A DNA stretch of 64,000 nt from Pseudomonas rhizophila (GCF_003033885.1 NZ_CP024081.1:5040393-5104392); one strand, 5' to 3'. Positions 10,671 to 20,696 are shown, counted from the stretch's first letter. The notes: generated by a model from the letters alone, not told the origin. Numbers and translations are program-made.

Positions 10671-13235
10671 TCAGTTGAAGACGATTTCGTCGTTCTCCAC
10701 CGTGCCGGTCACGGTTTCGCCCGGCATGAAGCGCCCGGACAGAATCAACTGTGCCAGCGGGTTTTCGATCCAGCGCTGGATGGCACGTTTGAGTGGCCGC
10801 GCGCCATAGACCGGGTCGTAACCCACCGCGATCAGCTTATCCAGTGCCTCGTCACTCAATTGCAGCTTCAGCTCGCGCTCGGTCAGACGGCTACGCAGAC
10901 GTCCCAGCTGGATCTCGGTGATGCCCGCGATCTGATCACGAGCCAGCGGCTCGAAGATCACCACTTCGTCCACCCGGTTGATGAACTCCGGTCGGAAGTG
11001 AGTGGAGATTGCATCCATCACCGCCGCGCGTTGCGCCTCGCGATCACCCACCAGCTCCTGGATCTGCGCCGAGCCCAGGTTGGACGTCATCACGATCACG
11101 GTATTGCGGAAGTCCACCGTGCGTCCGTGGCTGTCGGTCAAACGACCATCCTCCAGCACTTGCAGCAGGATGTTGAACACATCCGGGTGGGCCTTCTCGA
11201 CTTCATCGAGCAGGATCACCGAGTACGGCTTGCGTCGCACAGCCTCGGTCAGGTAACCGCCCTCTTCGTAGCCGACATAGCCCGGTGGCGCACCGATCAG
11301 CCGCGCCACGGAATGTTTCTCCATGAACTCGGACATGTCGATGCGCACCATGGCCTCTTCGGTGTCGAAGAGAAACTCGGCCAGCGCCTTGCACAGCTCG
11401 GTTTTACCGACACCGGTCGGGCCGAGGAACATGAACGAGCCACTCGGACGGTTAGGGTCCGACAGCCCGGCTCGAGACCGGCGCACGGCGTTGGAAACCG
11501 CCACTACCGCTTCTTCCTGACCGATCACGCGCTGGTGCAGCAGGCTTTCCATCTTCAGCAGTTTGTCGCGCTCGCCTTCGAGCATTTTCGACACCGGAAT
11601 GCCGGTCCACTTGGAAACCACTTCGGCAATTTCTTCTTCGGTGACCTTGCTGCGCAGCAACTGGTTTTCGCTCTTGCCGTGCTGGTCGACCATTTGCAGA
11701 CTGCGCTCCAGATCCGGGATCACCCCATACTGCAGCTCGGCCATGCGGTTGAGGTCGCCTTTACGGCGGGCCGCTTCCAGTTCCTGGCGGGACTGTTCGA
11801 TCTTTTGCTGGATCTGCGCCGAGCCCTGGACTTCGGCTTTCTCCGAATTCCAGATTTCCTCGAGATCGGAATACTCGCGCTCGTGGCGAACGATCTCTTC
11901 CTGCAACCTTTCCAGGCGTTTCTTCGCCGCTTCGTCGCTTTCTTTCTTCAAGGCCTGGGATTCGACCTTGAGTTGAATCAGGCGCCGCTCCAGACGATCC
12001 AGCACTTCCGGTTTGGAATCGATTTCCATGCGGATGCGGCTGGCGGCTTCGTCGATCAGGTCAATGGCCTTGTCCGGCAACTGACGGTCGGTGATGTAGC
12101 GATGGCTGAGCTTGGCCGCCGCAATGATCGCGCCATCGGTAATCGCCACCTTGTGGTGAACCTCATAGCGTTCTTTAAGGCCACGCAGGATGGCAATGGT
12201 GTCTTCTTCGCTGGGCTCTTCCACCAGCACTTTCTGGAAACGCCGCTCCAGCGCCGCGTCCTTCTCTATGTATTGGCGGTACTCGTTGAGCGTTGTCGCG
12301 CCTACGCAGTGCAACTCACCACGGGCCAGCGCAGGCTTGAGCATGTTGCCGGCGTCCATCGAGCCTTCGCCCTTGCCCGCGCCGACCATGGTGTGCAATT
12401 CGTCGATGAACAGAATGATCTGCCCTTCCTGCTTGGACAATTCATTGAGCAAGGCTTTGAGCCGCTCTTCGAACTCGCCGCGGTACTTGGCACCGGCGAT
12501 CAACGAACCCATGTCCAGGGACAACAGTCGCTTGCCCTTGAGGCCATCCGGCACTTCGCCATTGATGATGCGCTGGGCCAAGCCTTCGGCGATGGCGGTT
12601 TTACCCACGCCAGGCTCACCGATCAGCACCGGGTTATTCTTGGTGCGACGCTGCAGCACCTGGATTGTGCGGCGGATTTCGTCGTCACGGCCGATCACCG
12701 GGTCAAGCTTGCCTTCCTCGGCACGCTTGGTCAGGTCGACGGTGTATTTGTCCAGCGCCTGGCGGGACTCCTCGTGGTTGGCGTCGTTTACCGCTTCGCC
12801 GCCACGCAGGTTGTTAATGGCATTTTCCAGGGCCTTCTTGCTCACGCCCTGGCCGAGCAACAGCTTGCCCAGCTTGCTGTTCTCGTCCATGGCGGCAAGC
12901 AGCACCAGCTCACTGGAGATGAACTGATCGCCCTTCTGCTGGGCCAGGCGGTCGGCCTGGTTGAGCAGGCGCGCCAGATCCTGGGACATGTTCACGTCCC
13001 CTGTCGGATTCTGGATCTTGGGTAGCTGGTCGAGCTCTTTGGCCAGCTCTTTACGCAGGCTGCTCACGTCAAAGCCCACCTGCATCAGCAGTGGCTTGAT
13101 GGAGCCGCCCTGCTGCTCGAGCATGGCTTGCATCAGATGCGCCGGCTCAATGCCGGGATGGTCCAGGCCGACAGCCAATGACTGGGCATCGGACAGGGCC
13201 AATTGCAACTTACTGGTTAAACGGTCAATACGCAT
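10671..13235 (-). CDS. clpB: ATP-dependent disaggregase ClpB
   Basis: Hexameric AAA+ chaperone that works with DnaK to pull apart aggregated proteins after heat stress. It has 854 residues: N-terminal Clp repeat domain ([14 protein letters not shown]), first AAA+ module with Walker [10 protein letters not shown], the coiled-coil middle domain, and the second AAA+ module with GPTGVGKTE. It is a single-gene transcription unit bounded by its own terminator. The upstream region carries a sigma-32-like promoter (13308-13335), consistent with heat-shock control. Confidence 0.98.
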   Translation of the reverse strand: MRIDRLTSKLQLALSDAQSLAVGLDHPGIEPAHLMQAMLEQQGGSIKPLLMQVGFDVSSLRKELAKELDQLPKIQNPTGDVNMSQDLARLLNQADRLAQQKGDQFISSELVLLAAMDENSKLGKLLLGQGVSKKALENAINNLRGGEAVNDANHEESRQALDKYTVDLTKRAEEGKLDPVIGRDDEIRRTIQVLQRRTKNNPVLIGEPGVGKTAIAEGLAQRIINGEVPDGLKGKRLLSLDMGSLIAGAKYRGEFEERLKALLNELSKQEGQIILFIDELHTMVGAGKGEGSMDAGNMLKPALARGELHCVGATTLNEYRQYIEKDAALERRFQKVLVEEPSEEDTIAILRGLKERYEVHHKVAITDGAIIAAAKLSHRYITDRQLPDKAIDLIDEAASRIRMEIDSKPEVLDRLERRLIQLKVESQALKKESDEAAKKRLERLQEEIVRHEREYSDLEEIWNSEKAEVQGSAQIQQKIEQSRQELEAARRKGDLNRMAELQYGVIPDLERSLQMVDQHGKSENQLLRSKVTEEEIAEVVSKWTGIPVSKMLEGERDKLLKMESLLHQRVIGQEEAVVAVSNAVRRSRAGLSDPNRPSGSFMFLGPTGVGKTELCKALAEFLFDTEEAMVRIDMSEFMEKHSVARLIGAPPGYVGYEEGGYLTEAVRRKPYSVILLDEVEKAHPDVFNILLQVLEDGRLTDSHGRTVDFRNTVIVMTSNLGSAQIQELVGDREAQRAAVMDAISTHFRPEFINRVDEVVIFEPLARDQIAGITEIQLGRLRSRLTERELKLQLSDEALDKLIAVGYDPVYGARPLKRAIQRWIENPLAQLILSGRFMPGETVTGTVENDEIVFN

Positions 13236-13307
13236 GGGTCACCTTCCTTTTGAGCAGGCCGGACCTTAAAAACATCCTGAATGAAGAAACCTGCCAGATA
13301 CCGCTAT

Positions 13308-13335
13308 AGATGTGGACGATTCTGGAAGATTCAAG
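13308..13335 (-). promoter_or_regulatory. Sigma-32 (RpoH) type promoter of clpB
   Basis: On the minus strand: -35 CTTGAA (13330-13335), 14-bp spacer, -10 CCACATCT (13308-13315), close to the heat-shock consensus CTTGAAA / CCCCATNT with correct spacing. The start would lie about 65 nt upstream of the clpB ATG. Confidence 0.75.
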
Positions 13336-13365
13336 CAGTGCGCTATTGATACAGATCAGAGAAGT

Positions 13366-14091
13366 CTAGCGGTCGAGCCAGATCAGGGAGGCGAAGCGAC
13401 CGGTACGCGAGTTGCGCCGATAGGAAAAGAAGCGTGGGTCGGTCACCGTGCACTGGCCGCCCCCATAGACCGCCGTGACACCGCGCGCCGCCAGCCGTTG
13501 GCGGGCCAGTGCATAAATATCGGCCAGGAACTTGCCGGCAGTGTCGCCAGGCACGAAGGCGTCTGCCGCCCTAGGCAGTTGCGCCATGAACGCTTCACGC
13601 ACCTCTGGCCCCACTTCAAAGGCTTGCGGACCGATGGCCGGGCCGAGCCAGGCGAGGATTTCGTCGGCCGGGACCTGGAGACTGTCGAGAGTCGCTTCCA
13701 GTACGCCGTTGGCCAGCCCGCGCCAACCGGCATGGGCTGCCGCGACGCGGGTGCCGGCACGGTTGCAGAACAGCACCGGCAGGCAGTCCGCCGTCATCGC
13801 CGTACAGGCGATACCCGGTGTGGCGGTCCAGCTGGCATCGGCGATGGCCACCTGAGCCGGATCAGCCTCGACCACGGTAATACCGTGGACCTGCTGCAAC
13901 CAGGCCGGACGAATGGCAAATCGATCGGTGAGGCGGCGACGGTTCTCAGCGACGGCCGTGGGCTCATCGCCCACATGGTCGCCCAGGTTGAGGCTGTCGA
14001 ACGGCGCCAGGCTGACGCCGCCGGTACGGGTAGTGACGCAGGCCTTTACCCAGGCCGGCGCGGGCCAGTCGGGTATCAGCCAGTCATTCAT
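13366..14091 (-). CDS. pgeF: Multicopper-oxidase-fold protein PgeF/YfiH (laccase domain)
   Basis: Protein of 241 residues of the YfiH/DUF152 family, reported both as a peptidoglycan-editing factor and as a purine nucleoside-acting enzyme; the physiological role is debated. Conserved metal-site histidine/cysteine motifs are visible: CVTTRTGGVS near the N-terminus, QVHG, DCLPVLF and AAHAGWRGL. Its ATG overlaps the rluD stop (14088-14091, ATGA), so it is translationally coupled to rluD as second gene of the pair. Confidence 0.92.
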   Translation of the reverse strand: MNDWLIPDWPAPAWVKACVTTRTGGVSLAPFDSLNLGDHVGDEPTAVAENRRRLTDRFAIRPAWLQQVHGITVVEADPAQVAIADASWTATPGIACTAMTADCLPVLFCNRAGTRVAAAHAGWRGLANGVLEATLDSLQVPADEILAWLGPAIGPQAFEVGPEVREAFMAQLPRAADAFVPGDTAGKFLADIYALARQRLAARGVTAVYGGGQCTVTDPRFFSYRRNSRTGRFASLIWLDR

Positions 14092-15050
14092 CCGATGAAC
14101 GCCTCGCGGTCCTGCTTGAGCAACGTCAGCAGCCAGACGAAGTCATCCGGCAGCGGCGATTCCCAGCTCATGCGCTTGCCGGTGGTCGGATGATCCAGCT
14201 CCAGGAAACGTGCATGCAGCGCCTGGCGCGGGAAGTTTTTCAACGACTCGACCATGGTGATACTCGCGGCCGGCGGAATGCGGAAACGTCCGCCATAGGC
14301 CGGATCGCCCACCAACGGGAAGTTGATGTGGGCCATGTGCACGCGGATCTGGTGGGTACGACCGGTTTCCAGCTTGACTCGCACATGCGTATGGGAACGA
14401 AAACGCTCCAGCACGCGGTAGTGGCTGACCGCCTGCTTGCCGCCTTCCATCACCGCCATGCGCTGGCGCTGCTGGCCGTGACGACCGATGGGGGCGTTGA
14501 TCTTGCCACCGGCGGTGACCACGCCGATCACGATGCATTCATAAATGCGGCTGACGCTGCGACTTTGCAGCTGTGTGACCAGTTGTGTCTGCGCCTGAAT
14601 AGTCTTGGCCACCACCATCAGACCGGTGGTGTCCTTGTCCAGGCGGTGCACGATGCCCGCGCGGGGCACGTTGACGATGTCCGGCACGTGGTGCAACAAG
14701 GCGTTGAGCAGGGTGCCATCGGCATGACCGGCGGCCGGATGCACCACCAGGCCCGCAGGCTTGTTGATCACCAGGATGTCGTCGTCTTCATAGACGATGT
14801 CCAGGGCAATGTCCTGGGCGACCCATTCTCCCTGGGCCTCCTGCTCGGCAGTCAGTTCGAGGATGGCGCCGCCATGGACGATGTCGCGCGGGCGGATCAC
14901 CGCCCCATCCACAGTCAGGCGGCCGTCCTTGATCCAGGCGGAAAGGCGCGAGCGCGAGTGCTCGGCGAAGAGTTGTGCGGCGACTTGATCGAGGCGTTGG
15001 CCGCCCAATTCGGACGGCACCTCTGCGCGAAGTTCTATTTTATCGGACAT
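14088..15050 (-). CDS. rluD: 23S rRNA pseudouridine synthase RluD
   Basis: Makes pseudouridines at positions 1911/1915/1917 (E. coli numbering) of 23S rRNA helix 69. It has 320 residues with an N-terminal S4 RNA-binding domain ([11 protein letters not shown] to GRLTVDG) and a catalytic domain with [11 protein letters not shown], which carries the catalytic aspartate. ATG 15050 (MSDKIEL) is preferred over 15071. It diverges from bamD with 151 bp between, and overlaps pgeF downstream. Confidence 0.96.
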   Translation of the reverse strand: MSDKIELRAEVPSELGGQRLDQVAAQLFAEHSRSRLSAWIKDGRLTVDGAVIRPRDIVHGGAILELTAEQEAQGEWVAQDIALDIVYEDDDILVINKPAGLVVHPAAGHADGTLLNALLHHVPDIVNVPRAGIVHRLDKDTTGLMVVAKTIQAQTQLVTQLQSRSVSRIYECIVIGVVTAGGKINAPIGRHGQQRQRMAVMEGGKQAVSHYRVLERFRSHTHVRVKLETGRTHQIRVHMAHINFPLVGDPAYGGRFRIPPAASITMVESLKNFPRQALHARFLELDHPTTGKRMSWESPLPDDFVWLLTLLKQDREAFIG

Positions 15051-15201
15051 GCTCGGACTAGGCGTCGGCACAGCCTTTGGTTTCGGCTGCGCGCTTGTGG
15101 TTAAATACGGCGTCTTTTGCCCCGAGGCTTCTCAACGGGGCGCTCATCATAACAGGACGGCCCCGCCCAAGACAGCGGCCGTCATAGGGACGCAAGCCGC
15201 C

Positions 15202-16218
15202 ATGCAAGTGAAACACCTGCTGCTGATCGCCATCCTCGCATTGACTGCTGCTTGCTCGTCGAAGGAAGTCGTAGACGAAAACCTGAGCGAAGTCGAACTG
15301 TACCAACAGGCGCAGACCGACCTGGACAACAACAGCTATACCAGCGCCACGGCCAAGCTCAAGGCCCTGGAGTCGCGGTATCCGTTTGGTCGCTATGCCG
15401 ATCAGGCCCAGCTGGAGCTGATCTACGCCAACTACAAGAACGCCGAGCCGGAAGCTGCGAAATCCGCCGCCGAGCGCTTCATTCGTCTGCATCCGCAGCA
15501 CCCGAACGTCGATTACGCTTACTACCTCAAGGGCCTGACCTCCTTCGACCAGGACGTCGGCCTGCTGGCGCGCTTCCTGCCGCTGGACATGACCAAGCGG
15601 GACCCGGGCGCCGCGCGCGACTCCTACAACGAGTTCGCCCAGCTGACCAGCCGTTTCCCCAACAGCCGTTATTCGCCGGACGCCAAGCAGCGCATGATCT
15701 ACCTGCGCAACCTGCTGGCCGCCTACGAAATCCACGTGGCTGACTACTACCTGACCCGTCAGGCCTACGTCGCTGCCGCCAACCGTGGCCGCTACGTGGT
15801 GGAAAACTTCCAGGAAACCCCCTCGGTGGGCGACGGCCTGGCAGTGATGACCGAAGCCTACCAGCGCCTGCACCTGGACGACCTGGCCGCCACCAGCCTG
15901 GAAACCCTCAAGCTCAACTACCCGGATCACCCGTCCCTGGAGGATGGTCAGTTCACTCCACGAGTTGACGAGGCCGACAACCGTTCGTGGCTGAGCAAGG
16001 CGACCCTGGGCCTGATCGAATCCCGTCCACCTCTGCCGCCGGGCGAAACCCGCGCCAACCAGGACGTTCAGCGCCAGTTCCAGGATGCCAAGGAAGCCAT
16101 TCCAAACGAGCTCAAGCCCAAGGACGAAAATGGCGACGTGCTCGAAGAAGAAGAGCCTGAGAGCGAATCCAGCGATCGCTCCTGGTTCAGCTACATGACC
16201 TTCGGCCTGTTCGACTGA
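15202..16218 (+). CDS. bamD: Outer membrane assembly lipoprotein BamD
   Basis: Essential lipoprotein of the BAM complex, inserting beta-barrel proteins into the outer membrane. It has 338 residues: signal peptide with a lipobox ending at Cys18 (LTAAC), tetratricopeptide-type repeats (for example [17 protein letters not shown] and [16 protein letters not shown]), and an acidic C-terminal tail ([11 protein letters not shown]). ATG 15202 is chosen because it begins the signal peptide; the frame stays open upstream. A terminator follows 15 nt after the stop. Confidence 0.96.
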   Translation: MQVKHLLLIAILALTAACSSKEVVDENLSEVELYQQAQTDLDNNSYTSATAKLKALESRYPFGRYADQAQLELIYANYKNAEPEAAKSAAERFIRLHPQHPNVDYAYYLKGLTSFDQDVGLLARFLPLDMTKRDPGAARDSYNEFAQLTSRFPNSRYSPDAKQRMIYLRNLLAAYEIHVADYYLTRQAYVAAANRGRYVVENFQETPSVGDGLAVMTEAYQRLHLDDLAATSLETLKLNYPDHPSLEDGQFTPRVDEADNRSWLSKATLGLIESRPPLPPGETRANQDVQRQFQDAKEAIPNELKPKDENGDVLEEEEPESESSDRSWFSYMTFGLFD

Positions 16219-16232
16219 GGCCAGGTGTCAGC

Positions 16233-16263
16233 AAAAGGGAGGCCCGCGGGTCTCCCTTTTTTT
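16233..16263 (+). terminator. Terminator of bamD
   Basis: AAAAGGGAG / CTCCCTTTT stem containing an inner CCCGCGGG palindrome, followed by a T-run; directly after the bamD stop. Confidence 0.9.
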
Positions 16264-16342
16264 GTGCCTGGATTTTATAGCGCTGTGCGCCGTTCCTGTC
16301 CTTGGCTAAACTGCCTGATCATTAGCCAAAAAGCCGCCCATC

Positions 16343-16576
16343 ATGCTTCGTTTACTGTTCTGGATCGCCCTGATTGCCGCCGCGATATGGTTGTGGCGCA
16401 AGTTCAAGGGGACCTCTGCCGCGCCGAACTCCCCTCGGGAACAGGACGCACCACCCATGGTCCGTTGCGCCCATTGCGGCGTGCACCTGCCGCGAGATCG
16501 GGCACTGGCCCTCGAACAACAGTGGTATTGCAGCCAGGCTCACCTCGAGCAAGGCCCGGGCACTCGTGACCGCTGA
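16343..16576 (+). CDS. PP0621-family small membrane protein
   Basis: Protein of 77 residues: N-terminal membrane helix (MLRLLFWIALIAAAIWLW), a linker, then a small domain with two metal-knuckle-like pairs (CAHCG and YCSQAH). It matches the PP0621 family of Pseudomonas. The last 11 bases overlap the GTG start of pilS in another frame, so the two genes are probably co-expressed. Its function is unknown; the Cys pattern suggests zinc binding. Confidence 0.85.
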   Translation: MLRLLFWIALIAAAIWLWRKFKGTSAAPNSPREQDAPPMVRCAHCGVHLPRDRALALEQQWYCSQAHLEQGPGTRDR

Positions 16577-18158
16577 GCAAGCCTCAAGCCCTCGCGTCAA
16601 ACAGGCGCAGCGCCTGCTGCGTCTCTATCACCTGTACCGTCTAAGCATCGGCATCACCCTGGTGTTGCTGATCTCCAGCAACATGGACAACCGCCTGCTG
16701 GAGTTCGCCAACGACGATTTGCTGCGCAGCGGCAGCTGGTTGTATCTGGTGCTGAATATCCTGCTGGTGGTGTTTCTTGAAAATACCCGCCGCCCAGCCC
16801 GGCTGTTCGGCCTGGCTCTGACCGACGTGCTGTTGTTGTCGTGGCTGTTCTACGCTGCCGGCGGCGCCCCCAGCGCCATCGGCAACCTGCTCATCGTCTC
16901 GGTGGCCATCGGCAATACGTTGTTGCGAGGCCGAATCGGCCTATTGATTGCCGCTGTCGCCACGCTGGGCATCGTCGGATCGAGCTTCTTCCTTGACCTC
17001 AGCGATTCGAGCCGTCCCAGCAGTTATCTGCAGGCCGGTACCCTGGGGGCCTTGTGTTTTGCCGCCGCGCTGCTGGTGCAAGGCCTGACCCGACGCCTGG
17101 AAGCCAGTGAAATCCTCGCCGAACAACGGGCCAGCGAAGTAGTCGGTCTGGAAGCGCTCAACGCACTGATCCTGCAACGCATGCGCACCGGCATCCTGGT
17201 GCTCGATCGCCAGCGCCGGGTGCAATTGGCTAACGAAAGCGCATTGAACCTGTTGGGCATGCACGACCTGGTCGGCCAGCGGCTCGACGACTGCTCCGGC
17301 GCCCTGGTGGAGCGGCTACAGCTGTGGTTGAACAACCCCAGCCTGCGTCCGCAAAGCCTGACCATTAACGGCACCGGCCTGACCTTGCAACCGAGTTTCA
17401 TTGCCCTGGGGCATCACGATCAGCATCAGATCCTGGTCTTCCTCGAAGACCTGGCCCAAGTGGCCCAGCACGCCCAGCAGTTGAAACTCGCCTCCCTGGG
17501 GCGCCTCACCGCCGGTATCGCCCATGAAATCCGCAACCCGTTGGGGGCGATCAGCCATGCGGCGCAATTGCTGCGCGAGTCCGAGGAACTGAACGACGCA
17601 GATCGGCGTCTGACGCAGATCATCCAGGATCACTCCCAACGAATGAACCGCGTCATTGAAAACGTCCTGCAACTGTCCCGCCGCCAGCAGACCACGCCGC
17701 AGCGCCTGGATCTGCGGATCTGGCTCGACCAGTTCGTCCGACAAGCCCGGGAAAACGCGGCTGGGCATCAGCACTTGCACCTGAGCATCAACCCGGGTGA
17801 CTACCTCACGCTGATGGACCCCGATCAGTTGACCCAGGTGCTCGACAACCTCCTGCGCAACGCCTGGCGTCACAGCGCGATGGCCCATGAAGAGGCTGAG
17901 GTCTGGCTGAAGCTGTTCATCGATCCCCACAGCCAGCTGTCCACGCTGGACATTATCGACAACGGCCCCGGCGTGACACCGGACCAGCAAGCGCATTTGT
18001 TCGAACCTTTCTTCACCACCAGCAGCCAGGGCACCGGCCTTGGGCTCTATCTGTCCCGTGAGCTGTGCGAAAGCAACCAGGCCCGCCTAGACTTCAAACC
18101 ACGCCAAGGCGGCGGCTGCTTTCGCATCACTTTTGCTCACGGACGGAAACAGATTTGA
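16566..18158 (+). CDS. pilS: Sensor histidine kinase PilS
   Basis: Inner-membrane kinase that senses the pilin pool and controls pilA transcription through PilR. It has 530 residues: six hydrophobic helices in roughly residues 20-180, a PAS-like linker (RMRTGILVLDRQRRVQLANESAL), HisKA with GIAHEIRNPLGA, and an HATPase domain with DNGPGV and GTGLGLYLS. The start is GTG 16566, giving the family length and overlapping the PP0621 gene. The stop overlaps the pilR start. Confidence 0.93.
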   Translation: MTAEQASSPRVKQAQRLLRLYHLYRLSIGITLVLLISSNMDNRLLEFANDDLLRSGSWLYLVLNILLVVFLENTRRPARLFGLALTDVLLLSWLFYAAGGAPSAIGNLLIVSVAIGNTLLRGRIGLLIAAVATLGIVGSSFFLDLSDSSRPSSYLQAGTLGALCFAAALLVQGLTRRLEASEILAEQRASEVVGLEALNALILQRMRTGILVLDRQRRVQLANESALNLLGMHDLVGQRLDDCSGALVERLQLWLNNPSLRPQSLTINGTGLTLQPSFIALGHHDQHQILVFLEDLAQVAQHAQQLKLASLGRLTAGIAHEIRNPLGAISHAAQLLRESEELNDADRRLTQIIQDHSQRMNRVIENVLQLSRRQQTTPQRLDLRIWLDQFVRQARENAAGHQHLHLSINPGDYLTLMDPDQLTQVLDNLLRNAWRHSAMAHEEAEVWLKLFIDPHSQLSTLDIIDNGPGVTPDQQAHLFEPFFTTSSQGTGLGLYLSRELCESNQARLDFKPRQGGGCFRITFAHGRKQI

Positions 18159-19501
18159 CTACGCGCTCACGGCAACGAATCCTGATCGTCGATGACGAAC
18201 CGGACATCCGCGAACTCCTGGACATTACCCTGGGCCGGATGAAACTCGACACCCGCAGCGCCGAGAACCTTGCCCAGGCCCGGGCCCTGCTGGCTGAAGA
18301 CACCTTTGACCTGTGCCTGACCGACATGCGCCTGCCCGACGGCACTGGCCTGGAGCTGGTGCAACATATCCAGCAACGCTACCCGCAATTGCCCGTGGCA
18401 ATGATCACCGCCTACGGGAGCCTGGAAACCGCCATCGACGCCCTCAAGGCCGGCGCCTTCGACTTCCTGACCAAACCGGTCGACCTGGGTCGGCTGCGTG
18501 AGCTGGTAACCAGCGCATTACGCCTGCCGTCGGTCGCCATCCCGGCGGCGTCCATCGAGCGCTGTCTGCTGGGCGATTCCCCGCCGATGCACAACGTCCG
18601 CAAACAGATCGAAAAACTCGCTCGCAGTCAGGCGCCGGTCTACATCAGCGGGGAATCGGGTTGCGGCAAGGAACTGGTCGCCCGGTTGATCCATGAGCAA
18701 GGCCCGCGTTCCGCCCAGCGTTTTGTGCCGGTCAACTGTGGGGCGATTCCCACGGAGCTGATGGAAAGCGAGTTTTTCGGCCATCGAAAAGGCAGCTTCA
18801 GCGGCGCCATCGAAGACAAACCGGGACTGTTCCAGGCCGCTCACGGCGGGACCTTGTTCCTTGACGAAGTGGCCGACCTGCCCCTGGCGATGCAAGTCAA
18901 ATTGCTGCGGGCCATCCAGGAAAAAGCCGTGCGGGCCGTTGGTGGCCAGCAGGAAGAAGTGGTGGATGTACGAATTCTTTGCGCCACCCACAAGGACCTG
19001 GACGCCGAAGTCACCGCCGGGCGCTTTCGCCAGGACCTGTACTATCGACTCAACGTCATCGAACTGCGCGTCCCGCCGCTGCGCGAACGCCGCGAAGACA
19101 TCGAATCGCTCGCCAATCATACCCTCCAGCGCCTGGCCGCCAACACCGGCAGCCCCGCGGTCAAGCTCCATCCCCAAGCTCTGGACGCCCTTCGAAACTA
19201 CCGCTTCCCGGGCAATGTTCGGGAACTGGAAAACATGCTCGAACGCGCCTACACCCTTTGCGAGCACCAGTTGATCGAAGCCCACGACCTGCGCCTGGCC
19301 GAGGGCATCAGCACCACCGACGCAGGCAGCCCCGACCTGATGCGGGTCGATAACCTGGAAGACTATCTGGAGGACGTCGAACGCAAACTCATCCTCCAGG
19401 CTTTGGAGGAAACCCGCTGGAACCGCACGGCGGCGGCCCAACGGTTGAAGTTGTCGTTTCGGTCGATGCGGTATCGGTTGAAGAAGTTGGGGTTGGATTG
19501 A
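18155..19501 (+). CDS. pilR: Sigma-54-dependent response regulator PilR
   Basis: NtrC-class activator that turns on pilA with RpoN. It has 448 residues: receiver domain with phosphoacceptor Asp57 (LCLTDMRLPDG), AAA+ domain with Walker A GESGCGKE and the sigma-54 contact loop EFFGHRKGSFSGA, and a C-terminal Fis-type helix-turn-helix (WNRTAAAQRLKLSFRSMRYR). The only start giving a full receiver domain without a long unlikely extension is TTG 18155, overlapping the pilS stop (TTGA). The RpoN target pilA is outside the window. Confidence 0.93.
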   Translation: MTTRSRQRILIVDDEPDIRELLDITLGRMKLDTRSAENLAQARALLAEDTFDLCLTDMRLPDGTGLELVQHIQQRYPQLPVAMITAYGSLETAIDALKAGAFDFLTKPVDLGRLRELVTSALRLPSVAIPAASIERCLLGDSPPMHNVRKQIEKLARSQAPVYISGESGCGKELVARLIHEQGPRSAQRFVPVNCGAIPTELMESEFFGHRKGSFSGAIEDKPGLFQAAHGGTLFLDEVADLPLAMQVKLLRAIQEKAVRAVGGQQEEVVDVRILCATHKDLDAEVTAGRFRQDLYYRLNVIELRVPPLRERREDIESLANHTLQRLAANTGSPAVKLHPQALDALRNYRFPGNVRELENMLERAYTLCEHQLIEAHDLRLAEGISTTDAGSPDLMRVDNLEDYLEDVERKLILQALEETRWNRTAAAQRLKLSFRSMRYRLKKLGLD

Positions 19502-19551
19502 GGCGCGGTCCTGATGCTCCTACTTACCCCGTGTTTGCCTTGGCAGCTCTT

Positions 19552-19917
19552 CTAGCCTTCCGCCACCGGCACCCGCTCATCCAGCACACGGTTGGCCAAC
19601 AACTCGCTCAGCTCAATCAACTGTTGCACTCCCAATGCGACATGCCGTCGCGAGCCTTCGAGTTCGAAGGCCAGGTCGCTGACGGTTGCGTTGGCTGAGG
19701 CCAGGGTTTCGCTGAGGTTGGCGAGCAGGCATTCGGTGTCGATGCCATCCACCACGGCGAACAGTTGGGTTGAGGTTGGTTTCTTTTTGGTTTCGGGCTT
19801 TGGGCCGAGGTAATAGTCGAGGGCGCGCTGGGCGGCTTCATCGAGTTTTTGAGAATCGAGCCCGCCATGGGCTGACGAGGGATCGGTTTCGGGGGGATTG
19901 GGTGTGACTTTGATCAT
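19552..19917 (-). CDS. DUF6124-type small protein
   Basis: Soluble protein of 121 residues (MIKVTPNPPETDPSS...) that looks like the Pseudomonas DUF6124 family, usually several paralogs per genome: Pro-rich N-terminus, KLDEAAQRALDYYLGP, then a predicted helical C-terminal half. Function unknown. ATG 19917 follows GGAG (19925-19928 on the complement). That Shine-Dalgarno is inside a perfect hairpin at the end of a structured leader. Convergent with pilR, 50 bp apart. Confidence 0.8.
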   Translation of the reverse strand: MIKVTPNPPETDPSSAHGGLDSQKLDEAAQRALDYYLGPKPETKKKPTSTQLFAVVDGIDTECLLANLSETLASANATVSDLAFELEGSRRHVALGVQQLIELSELLANRVLDERVPVAEG

Positions 19918-19924
19918 CGTGCAT

Positions 19925-20140
19925 CTCCAAGTTTTGGAGCTGCCACCGATCGCCGCGACGCGATTGGAGGTGGTAGCTGTACGCAGGTTCGCGGACCGAA
20001 CTTGGAGCCTCCGGCATACCCGAAGGTATCCCACGCACAGCCAACCATGACAGAACGACAAATACCGAAGCCCTGTCGTCGTCTGGAATTATGCACCAAG
20101 TTAGCGGGCCGCGACGCCCGGTCGCTGAATTGGCAGCGAC
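19925..20140 (-). promoter_or_regulatory. Structured mRNA leader of the DUF6124 gene (candidate cis-regulatory RNA)
   Basis: Read on the minus strand, from distal to proximal: a 7-bp hairpin GTCGCTG/CAGCGAC (20121-20140); a 5-bp hairpin AUACC-UUCG-GGUAU with a classic cUUCGg tetraloop (20016-20029); a long two-part hairpin with outer arms AGCTACCACC/GGTGGCAGCT and inner arms AATCGC/GCGATC (19938-19978); and hairpin CTCCAA-AAC-TTGGAG (19925-19939), which contains the gene's GGAG. The last two share bases 19938-19939 and cannot both be complete. Observed complementarity is direct; regulation is inferred. Confidence 0.5.
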
Positions 20141-20273
20141 GGAAAAAGGTTAGCCAGAGTTCTTCCCACCCGGCAACCGCCAGAACTCGTCGGAAAATTC
20201 GGCTTGAATTAGGGGCTTTGTCCGACCATTCCCACAAATTCTGGTTGGCTGTGAAGGCGCTATTGTGAGTGTG

Positions 20274-20538
20274 TATATCCATTTCTGCGGTAACGGCTAC
20301 TTAGGGTTCCGCCCTTACGGCGGCTCACTTTTGAACAGCGCAAAAGTAAGCAAAACGCTTCTGCCCCACCACTCGGCACCTCGCTTAGGCTCGGTGTGCC
20401 CTCACTCCGGCATTGCTCCGTGGGCCCGCCGCGAAGGGCCATCCATGGCCCAGCGCGGCTATCCCGGCATCCATGCCGGGATGCCCACTCCACAATGCCT
20501 GCGTTCGGCCAGCGTGGTTAACGGGGCGCCGAGATCAA
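20274..20538. repeat. Left arm of a long inverted repeat
   Basis: About 265 nt, roughly 90% identical by eye to the reverse complement of 20901-21168. It holds several internal perfect hairpins, including CCGCC..GGCGG, GGGCCAT-CC-ATGGCCC and 20461-20482 (ATCCCGGCAT-CC and complement). No credible coding sequence: short overlapping frames on both strands are compositional. Confidence 0.9.
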
Positions 20539-20593
20539 CGTCCTCCGCGAGGCGGCCTGACAGCCGGCCTGGTTTTGGGCGAACGCGTTTCTC

Positions 20594-20681
20594 CTGTGGG
20601 AGCGAGCCTGCTCGCGATAGCGACACCTCGGTTGCATCGAGGGTGGATGGGCTGACATCGCGAGCAGGCTCGCTCCCACAC
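20594..20681. repeat. REP pair (REPIN) inside the repeat island
   Basis: Inverted REP copies (GTGGGAGCGAGC type), spaced about 36 bp, in the spacer between the two long inverted arms. Confidence 0.9.
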
Positions 20682-20696
20682 TGGGATAGGGCTACG

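Noticed and set aside
10635..13025. Long open frame of 796 codons on the plus strand opposite clpB
   Set aside because: Antisense shadow of clpB caused by GC3 bias; low-complexity His/Gln/Arg-rich composition and no ribosome site, while the minus strand encodes full-length ClpB.
19914..20282. 122-codon frame covering the DUF6124 leader on the minus strand
   Set aside because: Overlaps the DUF6124 start in another frame, no ribosome site, and the region is better explained by paired RNA stems. A short leader peptide cannot be excluded.
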